A stretch of 64,000 bases of DNA from Vibrio gazogenes (GTDB lineage Bacteria; Pseudomonadota; Gammaproteobacteria; Enterobacterales; Vibrionaceae): assembly GCF_002196515.1 (NCBI RefSeq), contig NZ_CP018835.1, forward strand, positions 3,286,001 to 3,350,000. Reading direction: 5' to 3'. Below the pieces are notes generated by a model. That model did not search any database. It saw nothing but the letters and a program-made list of their open reading frames with translations, and was not told the DNA's origin. The position numbers were made by a program, and so were the translations under genes. Shown here in pieces: positions 21,677 through 30,554 of this stretch (position 1 is its first letter; every line of letters starts with the position of its first letter).

Positions 21677-22486
21677 TCACAGATGAAAAGTACTCCAGAT
21701 TGGCGCATGGTCTGATGGTTTCTCTATCCCTCTCAATTCATAATCGATTCCCGCTTCCTGACATTGCTGAGAGAGTGCTGCTGTAGCAAGAATGACATCA
21801 ATTCTGAGCCCTCGGTTATCATCAAATCCGCGCGAGCGATAATCAAACCATGAATATTGTTCTGTGACATCAGGATGAAGATAGCGGAAGGTATCAACTA
21901 ATCCCCAGTTGAGTAGTGTCGCAAACCATTCCCGTTCTTCTGGCTGGAACGAACATTTACCGGTTTTCAGCCAGCGTTGTCGGTTTGGTTCACCGATACC
22001 AATATCCAAATCGATCGGACTAATGTTGACATCTCCCATGATAACAAGGTGATCATCCGGCTGGTGATTCGCAGACAGATAACCCATCAGATCCTGATAG
22101 AATTGGCGTTTGTAAGGGAATTTTGTTTCGTGAGCAATATTCTCCCCCTGAGGGAAATACCCATTGAGCACTGTAAACGGTTTACCACTCGGCGTCTGGA
22201 ATGTCGCCATGATCATCCGTTTTTGATGCTCAGGGGTATCATCGGGGAATCCATACTGTACTGAAACGGGAGTCTGTTTGCAGAGTAAAGCCACCCCATA
22301 GTGTGCTTTTTGACCATAATAGAAAACCTGATATCCCATGCTTTCCAGATCCGCAAGCGGAAAGGCTTCATCGTGAACTTTTGTCTCTTGAAGTCCGATA
22401 ATATCAGGCTGATGTTTGTCGATAAGTGCTTGCAACTGATGAAGACGTGCTCTGAGTCCATTGATATTAAAACTAACCAATTTCAT
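21677..22486 (-). CDS. xthA: Exodeoxyribonuclease III
   Basis: Cytoplasmic 3'-5' exonuclease and AP endonuclease of base-excision repair, 269 residues (E. coli 268). It begins [18 protein letters not shown]. The catalytic segments of the EEP fold are present: GLQETKVHD, the [10 protein letters not shown] region, [13 protein letters not shown], and the C-terminal [13 protein letters not shown] with the catalytic Asp-His. It stands alone with its own hairpin terminator. Confidence 0.96.
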   Translation of the reverse strand: MKLVSFNINGLRARLHQLQALIDKHQPDIIGLQETKVHDEAFPLADLESMGYQVFYYGQKAHYGVALLCKQTPVSVQYGFPDDTPEHQKRMIMATFQTPSGKPFTVLNGYFPQGENIAHETKFPYKRQFYQDLMGYLSANHQPDDHLVIMGDVNISPIDLDIGIGEPNRQRWLKTGKCSFQPEEREWFATLLNWGLVDTFRYLHPDVTEQYSWFDYRSRGFDDNRGLRIDVILATAALSQQCQEAGIDYELRGIEKPSDHAPIWSTFHL

Positions 22487-22608
22487 GATAAATATCCTTG
22501 AATTCTATTGAATAAGCGATGTTAACAGTCTGTTGTTTATCTGCAACTGTCCGTTATCTGCAAGTTTTGCGCGAAGAGTCGAATGCAATCACCAACTATT
22601 CAGTAATC

Positions 22609-22779
22609 TTATACTTCAGTTGCAGCATTTAATTTGTTTTTGAGGTCTGCTTCTACCATCTGGATCGCTTCCAGAGCAACGGCTGGGTCGATGGCATTCG
22701 ATTCAAGCAGGTAAATCAAATCGACGGCAAGCTGTACGGGTTCTGGCGCTTGCTCTAAAGGGGGATGTTGCTCATTCAT
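22609..22779 (-). CDS. rsmS: Small protein RsmS/YbaM (DUF2496)
   Basis: A 56-residue protein starting at the ATG complementary to 22777-22779. It contains VQLAVDLIYLLESNAIDP and a C-terminal helix ending in DLKNKLNAATEV. The block LAVDLIxLLExNxI matches E. coli YbaM (RsmS, 53 residues, DUF2496). It overlaps the priC stop by an ATGA junction, and E. coli has the same priC-ybaM order, which makes the call firm despite the small size. It has been linked to pleiotropic regulation in enterobacteria; I know no mechanism. Confidence 0.85.
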   Translation of the reverse strand: MNEQHPPLEQAPEPVQLAVDLIYLLESNAIDPAVALEAIQMVEADLKNKLNAATEV

Positions 22780-23333
22780 TTGAAGCCTTTTCTCTCTCTG
22801 GCAGTAATTTTATTCTCAATGCGCTGTCTGGATTGTTGACAGCGGATCAGACGTTGTTCCAGTGTCAGAATAGCCTGCTGACAAGCGGTTTTCTCAGCCA
22901 GCCCCGTTGACTTGATATCAAGCAGTTGTTCTTTCTCAAAGATCATTTCCTGTAAACGTCTTTCCCAGTCCTGATGTTGTGCTAATTCTTGATAAAGAGA
23001 ACTGATTGATGTTTGACGAGGCAAACCATGACTCTCTTTTTTTCTCAAATCCGCGGTAGCAAGTTCTCTTTGAATCGCATTCAGCTGATTCAGGAGTCGC
23101 TCTGTCAGGTAAGCGGCTTGGGTTGTGGTCAGACGTTGATGTTCCTGACTCTGCACAATTTCATGATATGTGTTTTTAAGTTCGGCAATACAAGGAACCA
23201 GCAAAAGAGACTTGCAGCGGAACAGCTGTGGATCAAACAGCGGATTATGCTGTTCTCCACGCTGTTCATCGAGCTTGATGGCTTGCTGTTCTAGAGAAAA
23301 AATCAAGTCATGTAAACGAGACAGATCAATCAT
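22776..23333 (-). CDS. priC: Primosomal replication protein PriC
   Basis: A 185-residue, mostly helical protein resembling primosomal replication protein N'' (E. coli 175). Conserved blocks include PLFDPQLFRCKSLLLVPCI, TERLLNQLNAIQRELA, and QHQDWERRLQEMIFEKE near residues 120-135, the family signature. PriC helps reload DnaB at stalled forks. It overlaps the TSUP gene upstream by 4 bases (ATGA) and rsmS downstream by 4 bases, so three genes are coupled. Sequence similarity to E. coli is modest, but neighbours and signature support the call. Confidence 0.85.
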   Translation of the reverse strand: MIDLSRLHDLIFSLEQQAIKLDEQRGEQHNPLFDPQLFRCKSLLLVPCIAELKNTYHEIVQSQEHQRLTTTQAAYLTERLLNQLNAIQRELATADLRKKESHGLPRQTSISSLYQELAQHQDWERRLQEMIFEKEQLLDIKSTGLAEKTACQQAILTLEQRLIRCQQSRQRIENKITARERKGFK

Positions 23334-24109
23334 AATGTATCAAACCATGCATGATATCCCAGCCGAATTGCGAGGATACTGACCACCAGAATAAAAACTG
23401 GCCGAATCAATGACGTTCCGAAACGAATCGCGGAATGGGCGCCGACATAAGCGCCAACCATCAGACAAACTCCCATTGTCAGCCCGAGTACCCAATTAAT
23501 ATGACCTAAAATTGCAAATGTCACCAGTGATGTCACGTTACTGGTTAAGTTCATGGCTTTGGCGAGACCCGAAGCAAATAAAATATTGAGTCGGTAAAGT
23601 GCCATTGAAGAGACCACCCAGAATGCGCCAACTCCGGGACCGGCGATACCATCATAGAAGCCGAGACTTAAGCCCTGTGAGACCTGCTTGAATTGACTCT
23701 GCGGGGGGATGTTTGGATCCGTGTGCAACTTACCGTGTTGTGGATGATAAAAAATCGTATACAGCGCTGTTGCCAGAATAATGATGGGGAGCACTTTATC
23801 CAGTAATGCAGTGCTGATGAAATCAACGATAAGCGTGCCGATAATGGCACCGACGAATGTTGAAACAAAAACGTGTTTCCAAGCAGCAGGGTGAAACATT
23901 TTTTTACGGTAATAGGTAAAGGCTGCGGTTGATGTCGCGAAAGTAGCGGCAACTTTGTTGGTCCCTAAGGCAACATGAGGCGGGAGCCCTAAAGATAATA
24001 ATGCGGGGACGGTTAGCATACCACCACCACCGGCAATGCCATCAATAAACCCGGCAACAAAAGCAACCACTGCCAAGACAATTAAAAGCGTCGGCTCCAG
24101 AAAATCCAT
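23330..24109 (-). CDS. TSUP family membrane transporter (YfcA-like)
   Basis: A 259-residue inner-membrane protein of the TauE/SafE (TSUP) family with about eight hydrophobic segments. The duplicated family motif is visible as GFIDGIAGGGGMLTVPALL with TNKVAATF in the first half, and GFYDGIAGPGVGAFW in the second. It resembles E. coli YfcA. TSUP members move sulfur-containing or organic anions; the substrate here cannot be told. It is the first gene of a coupled run with priC and rsmS and follows dinG by 36 bases. Confidence 0.88.
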   Translation of the reverse strand: MDFLEPTLLIVLAVVAFVAGFIDGIAGGGGMLTVPALLSLGLPPHVALGTNKVAATFATSTAAFTYYRKKMFHPAAWKHVFVSTFVGAIIGTLIVDFISTALLDKVLPIIILATALYTIFYHPQHGKLHTDPNIPPQSQFKQVSQGLSLGFYDGIAGPGVGAFWVVSSMALYRLNILFASGLAKAMNLTSNVTSLVTFAILGHINWVLGLTMGVCLMVGAYVGAHSAIRFGTSLIRPVFILVVSILAIRLGYHAWFDTL

Positions 24110-24145
24110 TAATTTGATTGGCCTTCTTATTTTCTCATCAACGTT

Positions 24146-26227
24146 TTACGGCTCGATGATGCGTTTAAATGGAGGCAGAGCATCCAGTAATGCTTTACCG
24201 TACTGTTTAGTGACAACACGGCGATCAAGGATGACAACTCTACCAGAATCTTCCTCATTACGCAGTAGTCTTCCCACACATTGAATTAATTTTCGGCTGG
24301 CTTCCGGGACGGTGATTTGCATAAAAGGGTTGCCGCCTTTGGAAAGAATGTATTCCGCATGGGCTTGCTCAATCGGTGATGTCGGGACTGAGAATGGGAT
24401 TTTAGTAATAATGACGTTTTCCAGCAGCCGACCAGGCAGATCCAGGCCCTCCGAAAAGCTACCGGTGCCAAAAATAATCGATGTCCCCTGATGTTCTATG
24501 GTAAAGCGGTGCGTTTTTAGAATTTCTGTTCGTGATTTTTTACCTTGAATCTGAAGCAGCCAGCCGCGCTTTTTAAAATCGGATTTGAGCGCATCAGTGA
24601 CCTGATTCATTTGCCAGTAGGAAGAAAATAGAACCAGCGTCGCTTGTTTTTCGCGAATTAACGTGGGTAACTGGTCAATCAGTGCCTGAGTATAATGAGG
24701 CGACTGCGGTTCCTGATGAACATGCGGAATATATAATTCTCCCTGACTTGGGTAGTCAAATGGTGACGCTAACGCAATGAACTGGGTTCCCTCATCTGGT
24801 TGGGCACTGATGCCGCTCTGATGACAAAAGAAAGCAAATGAATTCAAGGCTCGCAGTGTTGCAGAGACCATAATCGCGCCATAACAGCGGCTCCAGAACT
24901 GTTGATCCAGCTTCCAGCCGACTTCTATCGGAGAGACGTGGACGGTGTAATCTCCAGGAAGGGCTTCTGATGCTGTGATCCAACGCGCCATCGGTGCTCC
25001 ATGCTCTCTCGGTGGCTCGGCCATCAAGGTCCATACTTGTGCCATACTGTCCAGACGTTGCAAAGCTACCCCTAACTCAGCTAAGACAGGGCTAGCGATG
25101 CGATTACTAATTTGACCTTCCTGAATTCGTTCAGTCAGTAAATCTGCGACTTTAGCCGTAGCCTGACAGATTTTAATCGATGCTTTTTTCAGAGCCTTGG
25201 ATTCTGTAAATAACCACTCTGGGAGTTCCCCATGCTCGAAACGGAGCACACCCTCCTGACATTGTTCCGGTGTGAACTGTCGGGCCAGTTGAGACAATGT
25301 CGGAATTAGAATTTGAATCGCATTAGCAATTTCATCTTTAAAGCGCGATGCACGGCTTTCATCCGTCAGTTGCACCCATTGCGCTAATGATTGATGAAAT
25401 TTTTCCAGCCAAGATGCCGTACTTTTCAGAGTGGACGATGCCGCAGCATGATCTCGGGCAACCTGAGGTAAATGATGTGCTTCATCAAAAATATAAATGC
25501 TATTTTCCGGCTCCGGAAGAATAATACCGCCTCCCAGATCGGCATCGGCCATGACTAAACTATGGTTAGCAATAATGACATCGGCTTGTTCTAACGTTGC
25601 ACGCGCTTTTTGAAACGGGCAATGGTGATGAACCGCAAACGCCGGATTACAACTATGCTTGTCACTGACGATTTGTAGCCACATCGAATCTTCAATTGGG
25701 GTGGGCCAACTATCCCGGTCGCCATCCCACTGACCTGTAGACCATTGTGAATAGAGCGCTTTATAGAGAGAAATATCCTGCTCCGTCGGTGGGCTTTCAA
25801 ATAGCGCTACTTGTCCTGATGACATTTCCGGTTCGCAAATCGCAGCCAGCTTTTCGGCACAACAGTAACGTTGTCGGCCTTTGGCGATTCGAAACTGAAA
25901 GTCTAAATCGGTCAGACGACGATAAAGCGGTAAGTCTTTATGGAGTAATTGCTCCTGTAGTGCCACGGTTGCTGTCGCAATAATCAGTTTTTTATTGTTC
26001 AACACGGCAACAGGTACAGCTCCCATCAGATAAGAAAGTGATTTGCCAATCCCTGTCCCCGCTTCGGCAACCAATAGGCGATTTTTCGCATGGTAGGTAC
26101 CGCATAATGTTTTGGTAATTTCAGCAACCAGATAATTTTGTCCGCGTCGAGGGGTAAAATTTTCCATCTGAGCTTGCAGGTTTTGATAACTCTGACGGAC
26201 CGATTTCTGAATTTTGGGTGTAATCAT
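24146..26227 (-). CDS. dinG: ATP-dependent DNA helicase DinG
   Basis: An XPD-like 5'-3' helicase of the damage response, 693 residues. Walker A is AEAGTGIGKS near residues 54-63, the DEAH box is IFDEAHHL, and helicase motif VI is QCVGRLLRN. Cysteines suited to the [4Fe-4S] cluster lie in RQRYCCAEK and in the HSCNPAFAVHHHCPFQ segment. DinG unwinds R-loops and G-quadruplexes. The gene probably heads the run into the TSUP transporter, priC and rsmS. Confidence 0.95.
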   Translation of the reverse strand: MITPKIQKSVRQSYQNLQAQMENFTPRRGQNYLVAEITKTLCGTYHAKNRLLVAEAGTGIGKSLSYLMGAVPVAVLNNKKLIIATATVALQEQLLHKDLPLYRRLTDLDFQFRIAKGRQRYCCAEKLAAICEPEMSSGQVALFESPPTEQDISLYKALYSQWSTGQWDGDRDSWPTPIEDSMWLQIVSDKHSCNPAFAVHHHCPFQKARATLEQADVIIANHSLVMADADLGGGIILPEPENSIYIFDEAHHLPQVARDHAAASSTLKSTASWLEKFHQSLAQWVQLTDESRASRFKDEIANAIQILIPTLSQLARQFTPEQCQEGVLRFEHGELPEWLFTESKALKKASIKICQATAKVADLLTERIQEGQISNRIASPVLAELGVALQRLDSMAQVWTLMAEPPREHGAPMARWITASEALPGDYTVHVSPIEVGWKLDQQFWSRCYGAIMVSATLRALNSFAFFCHQSGISAQPDEGTQFIALASPFDYPSQGELYIPHVHQEPQSPHYTQALIDQLPTLIREKQATLVLFSSYWQMNQVTDALKSDFKKRGWLLQIQGKKSRTEILKTHRFTIEHQGTSIIFGTGSFSEGLDLPGRLLENVIITKIPFSVPTSPIEQAHAEYILSKGGNPFMQITVPEASRKLIQCVGRLLRNEEDSGRVVILDRRVVTKQYGKALLDALPPFKRIIEP

Positions 26228-26593
26228 AATGTAACCTGATGGGATAGGGCGGACATACTAACACATACAGAAAACAGGAGAAGTTCCTTTAGATGTGATT
26301 TTTTTGTTCTAAATAGGGATCTTGTTCACAAAAAATTTTCATCGTCAGGAACTTAAAATAAATTCAGAACCTGAAAAATATAAAGCCTTTAACTTAGTTA
26401 GAAATTTTTATAAAAATCCAAAATTGATGTTTTTTTAGAGTATGCATAGTTTTTTATGCTGCATTTTTGGTAAAAAACAGAATTCACTTTGATTTATAAA
26501 AATGGTCACAAAATATGCACTATTGAGAATAATTGGTAGTAATTGATTGTTTTATAAGTATTTATTTAAATTTATTTTGCTGCTTTAGAATAT

Positions 26594-26622
26594 TTGACAC
26601 ATAAGCTATTCTTTTGCAATCT
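26594..26622 (+). promoter_or_regulatory. Candidate sigma-70 promoter of the porin gene
   Basis: TTGACA (26594-26599), a 17-base spacer and CAATCT (26617-26622) lie in a very AT-rich 508-base gap, 114 bases before the porin start. The -35 is perfect and the -10 is poor. AT-rich DNA upstream would suit H-NS or ToxR-type control known for Vibrio porins, but no site is defined here. Confidence 0.4.
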
Positions 26623-26643
26623 AATCTCCGTAATTGAAATGGC

Positions 26644-26672
26644 GGTGATGAGGGCTTGATGTTTTCATCACC
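26644..26672 (+). other. Hairpin in the porin mRNA leader
   Basis: GGTGATG (26644-26650) and CATCACC (26666-26672) form a 7-bp stem. It sits near the expected 5' end of the porin transcript, where a stem can stabilise abundant mRNA or shape small-RNA control. The rest of the gap from 26228 is AT-rich and shows no gene. Confidence 0.4.
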
Positions 26673-26735
26673 ATCAAAAAACAAAAGGAATCCAGATAAG
26701 GAATTCCTAATCTAAGAAAAGGCAGTGGATTAATT

Positions 26736-27701
26736 ATGAAAAAGACTCTAATCGCTCTTGCGGTTCTGGCAGCAGGTTCTGCTAGCGCGGCTGAAATCTA
26801 CAACCAAGATGGTGTTGCAGTAACAGTATCTGGTGCAGGTGAAGTTCAACTATATCAAGCATACGAAAAAGATGGTACTGATGTATCAACTAAGCTACGT
26901 CTTGACGACATGCAGTTGAACACTCACGGTACAATCGAAGTAGCTGAAGGTCTGAATGCAATCGTTGGCTTGGATTTCACTTTCGAAGATAATGATAACG
27001 CAAAAGGTGAAGTTAAAACTGATGGCTCTTATGTCGGTTTTGCCTATGCTGATTACGGTACAATCACTTATGGTCGTCAATATCTGATCACTGATGATTC
27101 TGGTATCGGTGCTGATTTTGAAGTTGGTAAAAAGCAGTATGGTCAAGAAGAGACTGTTGGAAAAGACGTTATCAAATATGTCTACGACAACGGTACTTTC
27201 TACTTTGGCTTGTCACATGATTTAGACGAGAGTGAAGGCGCAACAGTTGATGCAACTTCTACAGATGGTCGTATCGGCTTCCGTCATGAAGGCTTAGATG
27301 CTCGTCTGTATATCTACTCTGGTGATGATGTCAAATTGAATAGTACAACAACTGGTGATGAAGACTCATTCAACCTTGAAGTTACTTATGAGATGGACGC
27401 ATTTAACTTTGCAGCATCTTACGGTCAGGTTGAGCAAGATGATCAAGCTGGCAAAGAATTTGCTGATCTTGACATCATCGAACTGGTTGGTTCTTACACC
27501 ATGGACAAAACCACTTTCTCTCTAGGTTATGTTCATAACGACGATGATACATCCAATGTAGATGGCGATAACATCTATGGTGTTGTTGTTTACAAGATGA
27601 ATGCTAACGTTCGTACTTATGCGGAAATTGGCTTCTATGACGATAACAGCAACACTGATTACGATCCAGCTTACACTCTGGGTATGGAAGTTAAATTCTA
27701 A
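26736..27701 (+). CDS. Outer-membrane porin (OmpU/OmpT-like)
   Basis: A 321-residue general porin of the Gram-negative porin_4 family. It has a signal peptide cut after about residue 18 (AGSASA/AEIYNQDG), alternating beta-strand sequence, acidic loops and a C-terminal phenylalanine (GMEVKF) recognised by the Bam machinery. In V. cholerae, from memory, ompT occupies the position between dinG and the DUF2057 gene, so this may be the OmpT counterpart, though the sequence alone does not separate OmpT from OmpU. Codon use is strongly biased (AAC, GGT, CGT), as expected for an abundant protein. Confidence 0.9.
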   Translation: MKKTLIALAVLAAGSASAAEIYNQDGVAVTVSGAGEVQLYQAYEKDGTDVSTKLRLDDMQLNTHGTIEVAEGLNAIVGLDFTFEDNDNAKGEVKTDGSYVGFAYADYGTITYGRQYLITDDSGIGADFEVGKKQYGQEETVGKDVIKYVYDNGTFYFGLSHDLDESEGATVDATSTDGRIGFRHEGLDARLYIYSGDDVKLNSTTTGDEDSFNLEVTYEMDAFNFAASYGQVEQDDQAGKEFADLDIIELVGSYTMDKTTFSLGYVHNDDDTSNVDGDNIYGVVVYKMNANVRTYAEIGFYDDNSNTDYDPAYTLGMEVKF

Positions 27702-27732
27702 TCATTGTTGATTCGAATACTTGCTAGTAAAG

Positions 27733-27756
27733 CCGCCTCAACCGAGGCGGTTTTTT
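27733..27756 (+). terminator. Rho-independent terminator of the porin gene
   Basis: CCGCCTC (27733-27739), loop AACC, GAGGCGG (27744-27750), then six T residues. It starts 31 bases after the porin stop. Confidence 0.92.
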
Positions 27757-27872
27757 CATTGATGCATCAGTTATATTGATCAAGTCATTATTATGTTTAT
27801 CGTCCGTATCCATCAGGCTACGGATACATTAGAATGTGTATTACAGAGTTCAGTGAAAGGAAACTATCAACC

Positions 27873-28532
27873 ATGTTGTTATGGAAAAAAGTGTTAGGGT
27901 CAGTATCCCTGATGAGTCTTTCAATGTTTGGTTTTTCGGTGCAGAGTCATGCTGCGACCATTTCCAGCCAAAGTGATGTTGAAATTCTTGCATTAGATGG
28001 GGTGAAAGTAAGTAAAGCAAATTTTACTAACCCCGATATGCTGGAAGTACAGGCAGGGCGTCATCAGGTGGTGTTCCGCTATTATGGTGATGTCAGAAAA
28101 GGGCAGCGCGATGTGATTTATTCAACAGCACCGGATGTATTTACCATTGACCTGAAGCAAGATGACAGCATTAAGATTTTAGCGCCACGTCTGAACAGCT
28201 ATACACAGGCCGAAGGTTATTTTCGTCGTGGTGCAGACTGGAAAGTTCAGGATCAACATGGCGATGTAAAATCGGTAGATTACGAGGCGTTGACTGGCAA
28301 TGGTATTATGCCATTTAATGATATCGAGAGGGCGGTTGCTCGACATAATGCCGAGCAGGGCAATGAGTTTGCATCGGCTCAACAAGCGGCTGTCACGACT
28401 CCCAATATTGCTGCGCAAAAAATTACGCCCCCAAAAGGGGATGATACTCTGATTCAGACTATTCAACTGTTGTATAACAATGCGTCTCCTGCTCAGAAGC
28501 AGAAAATTAAGGCGTGGGTTGCTGAGCAGTAA
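27873..28532 (+). CDS. DUF2057 (YccT) family periplasmic protein
   Basis: A 219-residue exported protein. From ATG 27873 it has a signal peptide (LGSVSLMSLSMFGFSVQSHAA) followed by the DUF2057 core with the typical VEILALDGVKV, and AGRHQVVFRYYGDVR. A longer frame from 27834 exists, but it would bury the signal peptide and the ribosome site AAAGGA (27856-27861) lies inside it. The E. coli relative YccT is described as an inhibitor of curli synthesis; the role in vibrios is unknown. The last 35 residues form a separate helical tail. The gene follows the porin but has its own terminator. Confidence 0.85.
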   Translation: MLLWKKVLGSVSLMSLSMFGFSVQSHAATISSQSDVEILALDGVKVSKANFTNPDMLEVQAGRHQVVFRYYGDVRKGQRDVIYSTAPDVFTIDLKQDDSIKILAPRLNSYTQAEGYFRRGADWKVQDQHGDVKSVDYEALTGNGIMPFNDIERAVARHNAEQGNEFASAQQAAVTTPNIAAQKITPPKGDDTLIQTIQLLYNNASPAQKQKIKAWVAEQ

Positions 28533-28560
28533 TCACTCGTAATCAGGTTGATTGAGGAAG

Positions 28561-28587
28561 AACCACCGTATTTGCGGTGGTTTTTTT
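28561..28587 (+). terminator. Terminator of the DUF2057 gene
   Basis: AACCACCG and CGGTGGTT arms with a 6-base loop are followed by a run of T residues to 28587. It begins 28 bases after the stop. Confidence 0.9.
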
Positions 28588-28608
28588 ATAAGGTCTGTTT
28601 GTTAGAAG

Positions 28609-29004
28609 TTATTCGTTTTCAGCAAATTCGCCGTCGATGTAATACCATCGGCCGTTTTCCCGGATAAACCGAGAACGCTCTTGTAGTGAGTAAGGCTCAC
28701 CATTTTGCTCGAAATAAGCCTTAAAACTGACAAACCCTTCATCTGTATGATGGCCGTTTTCTGCCTCAAGCACGACCAGCTTGATCCACTGGGTTTGTGT
28801 TCCTTGCTCGATCTCTTGGCGATCATTTTCTGCCTGACAACTCGGGTGATATGTCGCCACAATAAAATCAACTAATCCGAGTGCATAAGCACTATAACGT
28901 GCTCGCATCAACTGAGCTGGGCGTTTGGCTGCATCAGGAGAGCGATGTATCGGTTGGCAGCAGTTTTTGTAGTGGCGCTGAGAGCCACACGGACATTTTT
29001 TCAT
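28609..29004 (-). CDS. ychJ: YchJ family protein with one SEC-C motif
   Basis: A 131-residue protein of the UPF0225/YchJ family. The N-terminal SEC-C zinc motif is CPCGSQRHYKNCC, followed by the NTF2-like YchJ core (LMRARYSAYALG, ERSRFIRENGRWYYIDGEF). E. coli YchJ (152 residues) has a second SEC-C motif at its C-terminus that is missing here. The ATG at 29004 is preferred over an upstream TTG at 29046 because the family begins directly before the first cysteine. Function unknown; SEC-C motifs also occur in SecA. Confidence 0.85.
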   Translation of the reverse strand: MKKCPCGSQRHYKNCCQPIHRSPDAAKRPAQLMRARYSAYALGLVDFIVATYHPSCQAENDRQEIEQGTQTQWIKLVVLEAENGHHTDEGFVSFKAYFEQNGEPYSLQERSRFIRENGRWYYIDGEFAENE

Positions 29005-29091
29005 AGTGTTATCAATTGTGATGTGCTGGGTGAATGAGTCATTCAAATCATGGTGTATAAAAATAGAGCAATGCGACCGCTTGTCAGTTCA

Positions 29092-29838
29092 TCAACATGA
29101 GTCGGCTAATGACGAAACCGGCTGATGAACAAGGCGGTAACTCGCATCCTGAGAGTATTCAAGCACAGAGATTTCATCGTCCCAATCCCCTAATACAATG
29201 CGGGTTTTTTCAATCCCATCAAGAGCAAAATGGTGAATGTTGGGGCGATGTGTATGACCATGAATCATCATATCAACTTGGTATTCAGTCATCACGCGTT
29301 CCACCTCGGCTTGCGTGACATCCATGATATCAATTGATTTTGACTGCTTATCCATCCGGACATCTTGCTTCACTTTGCTCACGATTCGCTGCTTCAATGT
29401 GAAAGGCAATCGGTAATAAATCCATTGTAACCAAGGCTGATGAACTTTCTTTCTAAACTGGAGGTAACGAATATCTTCCAGACATAATGTGTCACCATGC
29501 ATGATGACGACCGGTTTCCCGTAGAGATTAATACGAGTTTTTTCTGCAAGTAACTGGACTCCAGTTTCCCGGGCAAAGCGTTTTCCAACCAAAAAATCCC
29601 GGTTTCCTTGAACGAAATAGCAAGGCGTTCCTGACGCGGTCAGATTTTTGAATGTCGCTCTGATGGTTTGTGCAAAAGTGTCGGGATCATCATCCCCGAT
29701 CCAAAAATCAAATAAATCGCCAAGAATATAGAGTGCGTCTGCTTGTGGCGCCCGATGTTGCATCAAATGTTGAAAAGCAGCGGTTAAGTCCGGGCGGGCT
29801 GGGGTTAAATGGAGATCAGAAATAAAAAGTGTATGCAT
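29092..29838 (-). CDS. lpxH: UDP-2,3-diacylglucosamine diphosphatase LpxH
   Basis: Peripheral membrane metallophosphoesterase of lipid A synthesis, 248 residues. It cleaves UDP-2,3-diacylglucosamine to lipid X and UMP. The binuclear metal motifs are visible: DLHL near residue 8, GDLFDFWIGDD, GNRDF, HGDTL and the C-terminal HGHTHRP. It is linked to ppiB and cysS, an order common in gammaproteobacteria. It serves the same pathway as lpxK and msbA at the start of the window. Confidence 0.95.
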   Translation of the reverse strand: MHTLFISDLHLTPARPDLTAAFQHLMQHRAPQADALYILGDLFDFWIGDDDPDTFAQTIRATFKNLTASGTPCYFVQGNRDFLVGKRFARETGVQLLAEKTRINLYGKPVVIMHGDTLCLEDIRYLQFRKKVHQPWLQWIYYRLPFTLKQRIVSKVKQDVRMDKQSKSIDIMDVTQAEVERVMTEYQVDMMIHGHTHRPNIHHFALDGIEKTRIVLGDWDDEISVLEYSQDASYRLVHQPVSSLADSC

Positions 29839-29906
29839 AAATTCGCTTGTCAGGAAAGGAGATTGGTGCAGAACATCAGTACTGCACCAATCAGATCAGT
29901 GATTGA

Positions 29907-30401
29907 TTACTCTTCGATAGTTGTTCCAGTAATCAGAACTTCTTCCAGAGGCACATCTTGATGCATACCGAATGAACCAGTACTCACGCCTTTAATCTGG
30001 TTGACAACATCCATACCCTCAACAACTTCAGCGAATACACAATATCCCCATCCATCGAGACTTTCTGAACGAAAATCAAGGAAAGTATTGTCATTTACAT
30101 TAATGAAGAATTGGGAACTTGCTGAATGGGGCTCCATGGTTCTGGCCATAGCAAGTGTTCCGACTTTATTACTTAGCCCATTGTTGGCTTCATTTTTAAT
30201 CGGAGCTTTGGTTGCTTTCTCTTTCATGCCTGAAGCCATACCACCGCCCTGAATCATGAAACCGTCAATGACACGGTGGAACAGGGTATTGTCATAGAAA
30301 TTTTCACGACAGTATTGTAGGAAATTTGCACAGGTTTCAGGAGCTTTGTCCTCATGAAGCTGAATTTGAATATCGCCGAAGTTTGTATGCAGGGTGATCA
30401 T
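29907..30401 (-). CDS. ppiB: Cytoplasmic peptidyl-prolyl isomerase PpiB
   Basis: Cyclophilin-type isomerase, 164 residues (E. coli PpiB 164), no signal peptide. Motifs include [32 protein letters not shown] with the catalytic-loop arginine and Gln-Phe-Phe, and the family tryptophan in [18 protein letters not shown]. The start at 30401 ([11 protein letters not shown]) is preceded by AAAGG at 8 bases. A longer frame to 30428 adds nine residues not found in the family. It is divergent from cysS. Confidence 0.95.
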   Translation of the reverse strand: MITLHTNFGDIQIQLHEDKAPETCANFLQYCRENFYDNTLFHRVIDGFMIQGGGMASGMKEKATKAPIKNEANNGLSNKVGTLAMARTMEPHSASSQFFINVNDNTFLDFRSESLDGWGYCVFAEVVEGMDVVNQIKGVSTGSFGMHQDVPLEEVLITGTTIEE

Positions 30402-30554
30402 CACGATTACCTTTCTATTTTTGTACAAAGAAGCCGTGATTCTAACTTAGTTTTAGCGACATTCAAATGTTCTTAAAAGAATAGGATGACCTATAGACAA
30501 GAGCATTGTTATAATCGGATTATTCAGTAAATTACCATAACTTAGATAGAGATC

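Noticed and set aside
21583-21786. 67-codon plus-strand frame near xthA
   Set aside because: It contains the xthA terminator hairpin and overlaps the xthA 3' end; no family resemblance.
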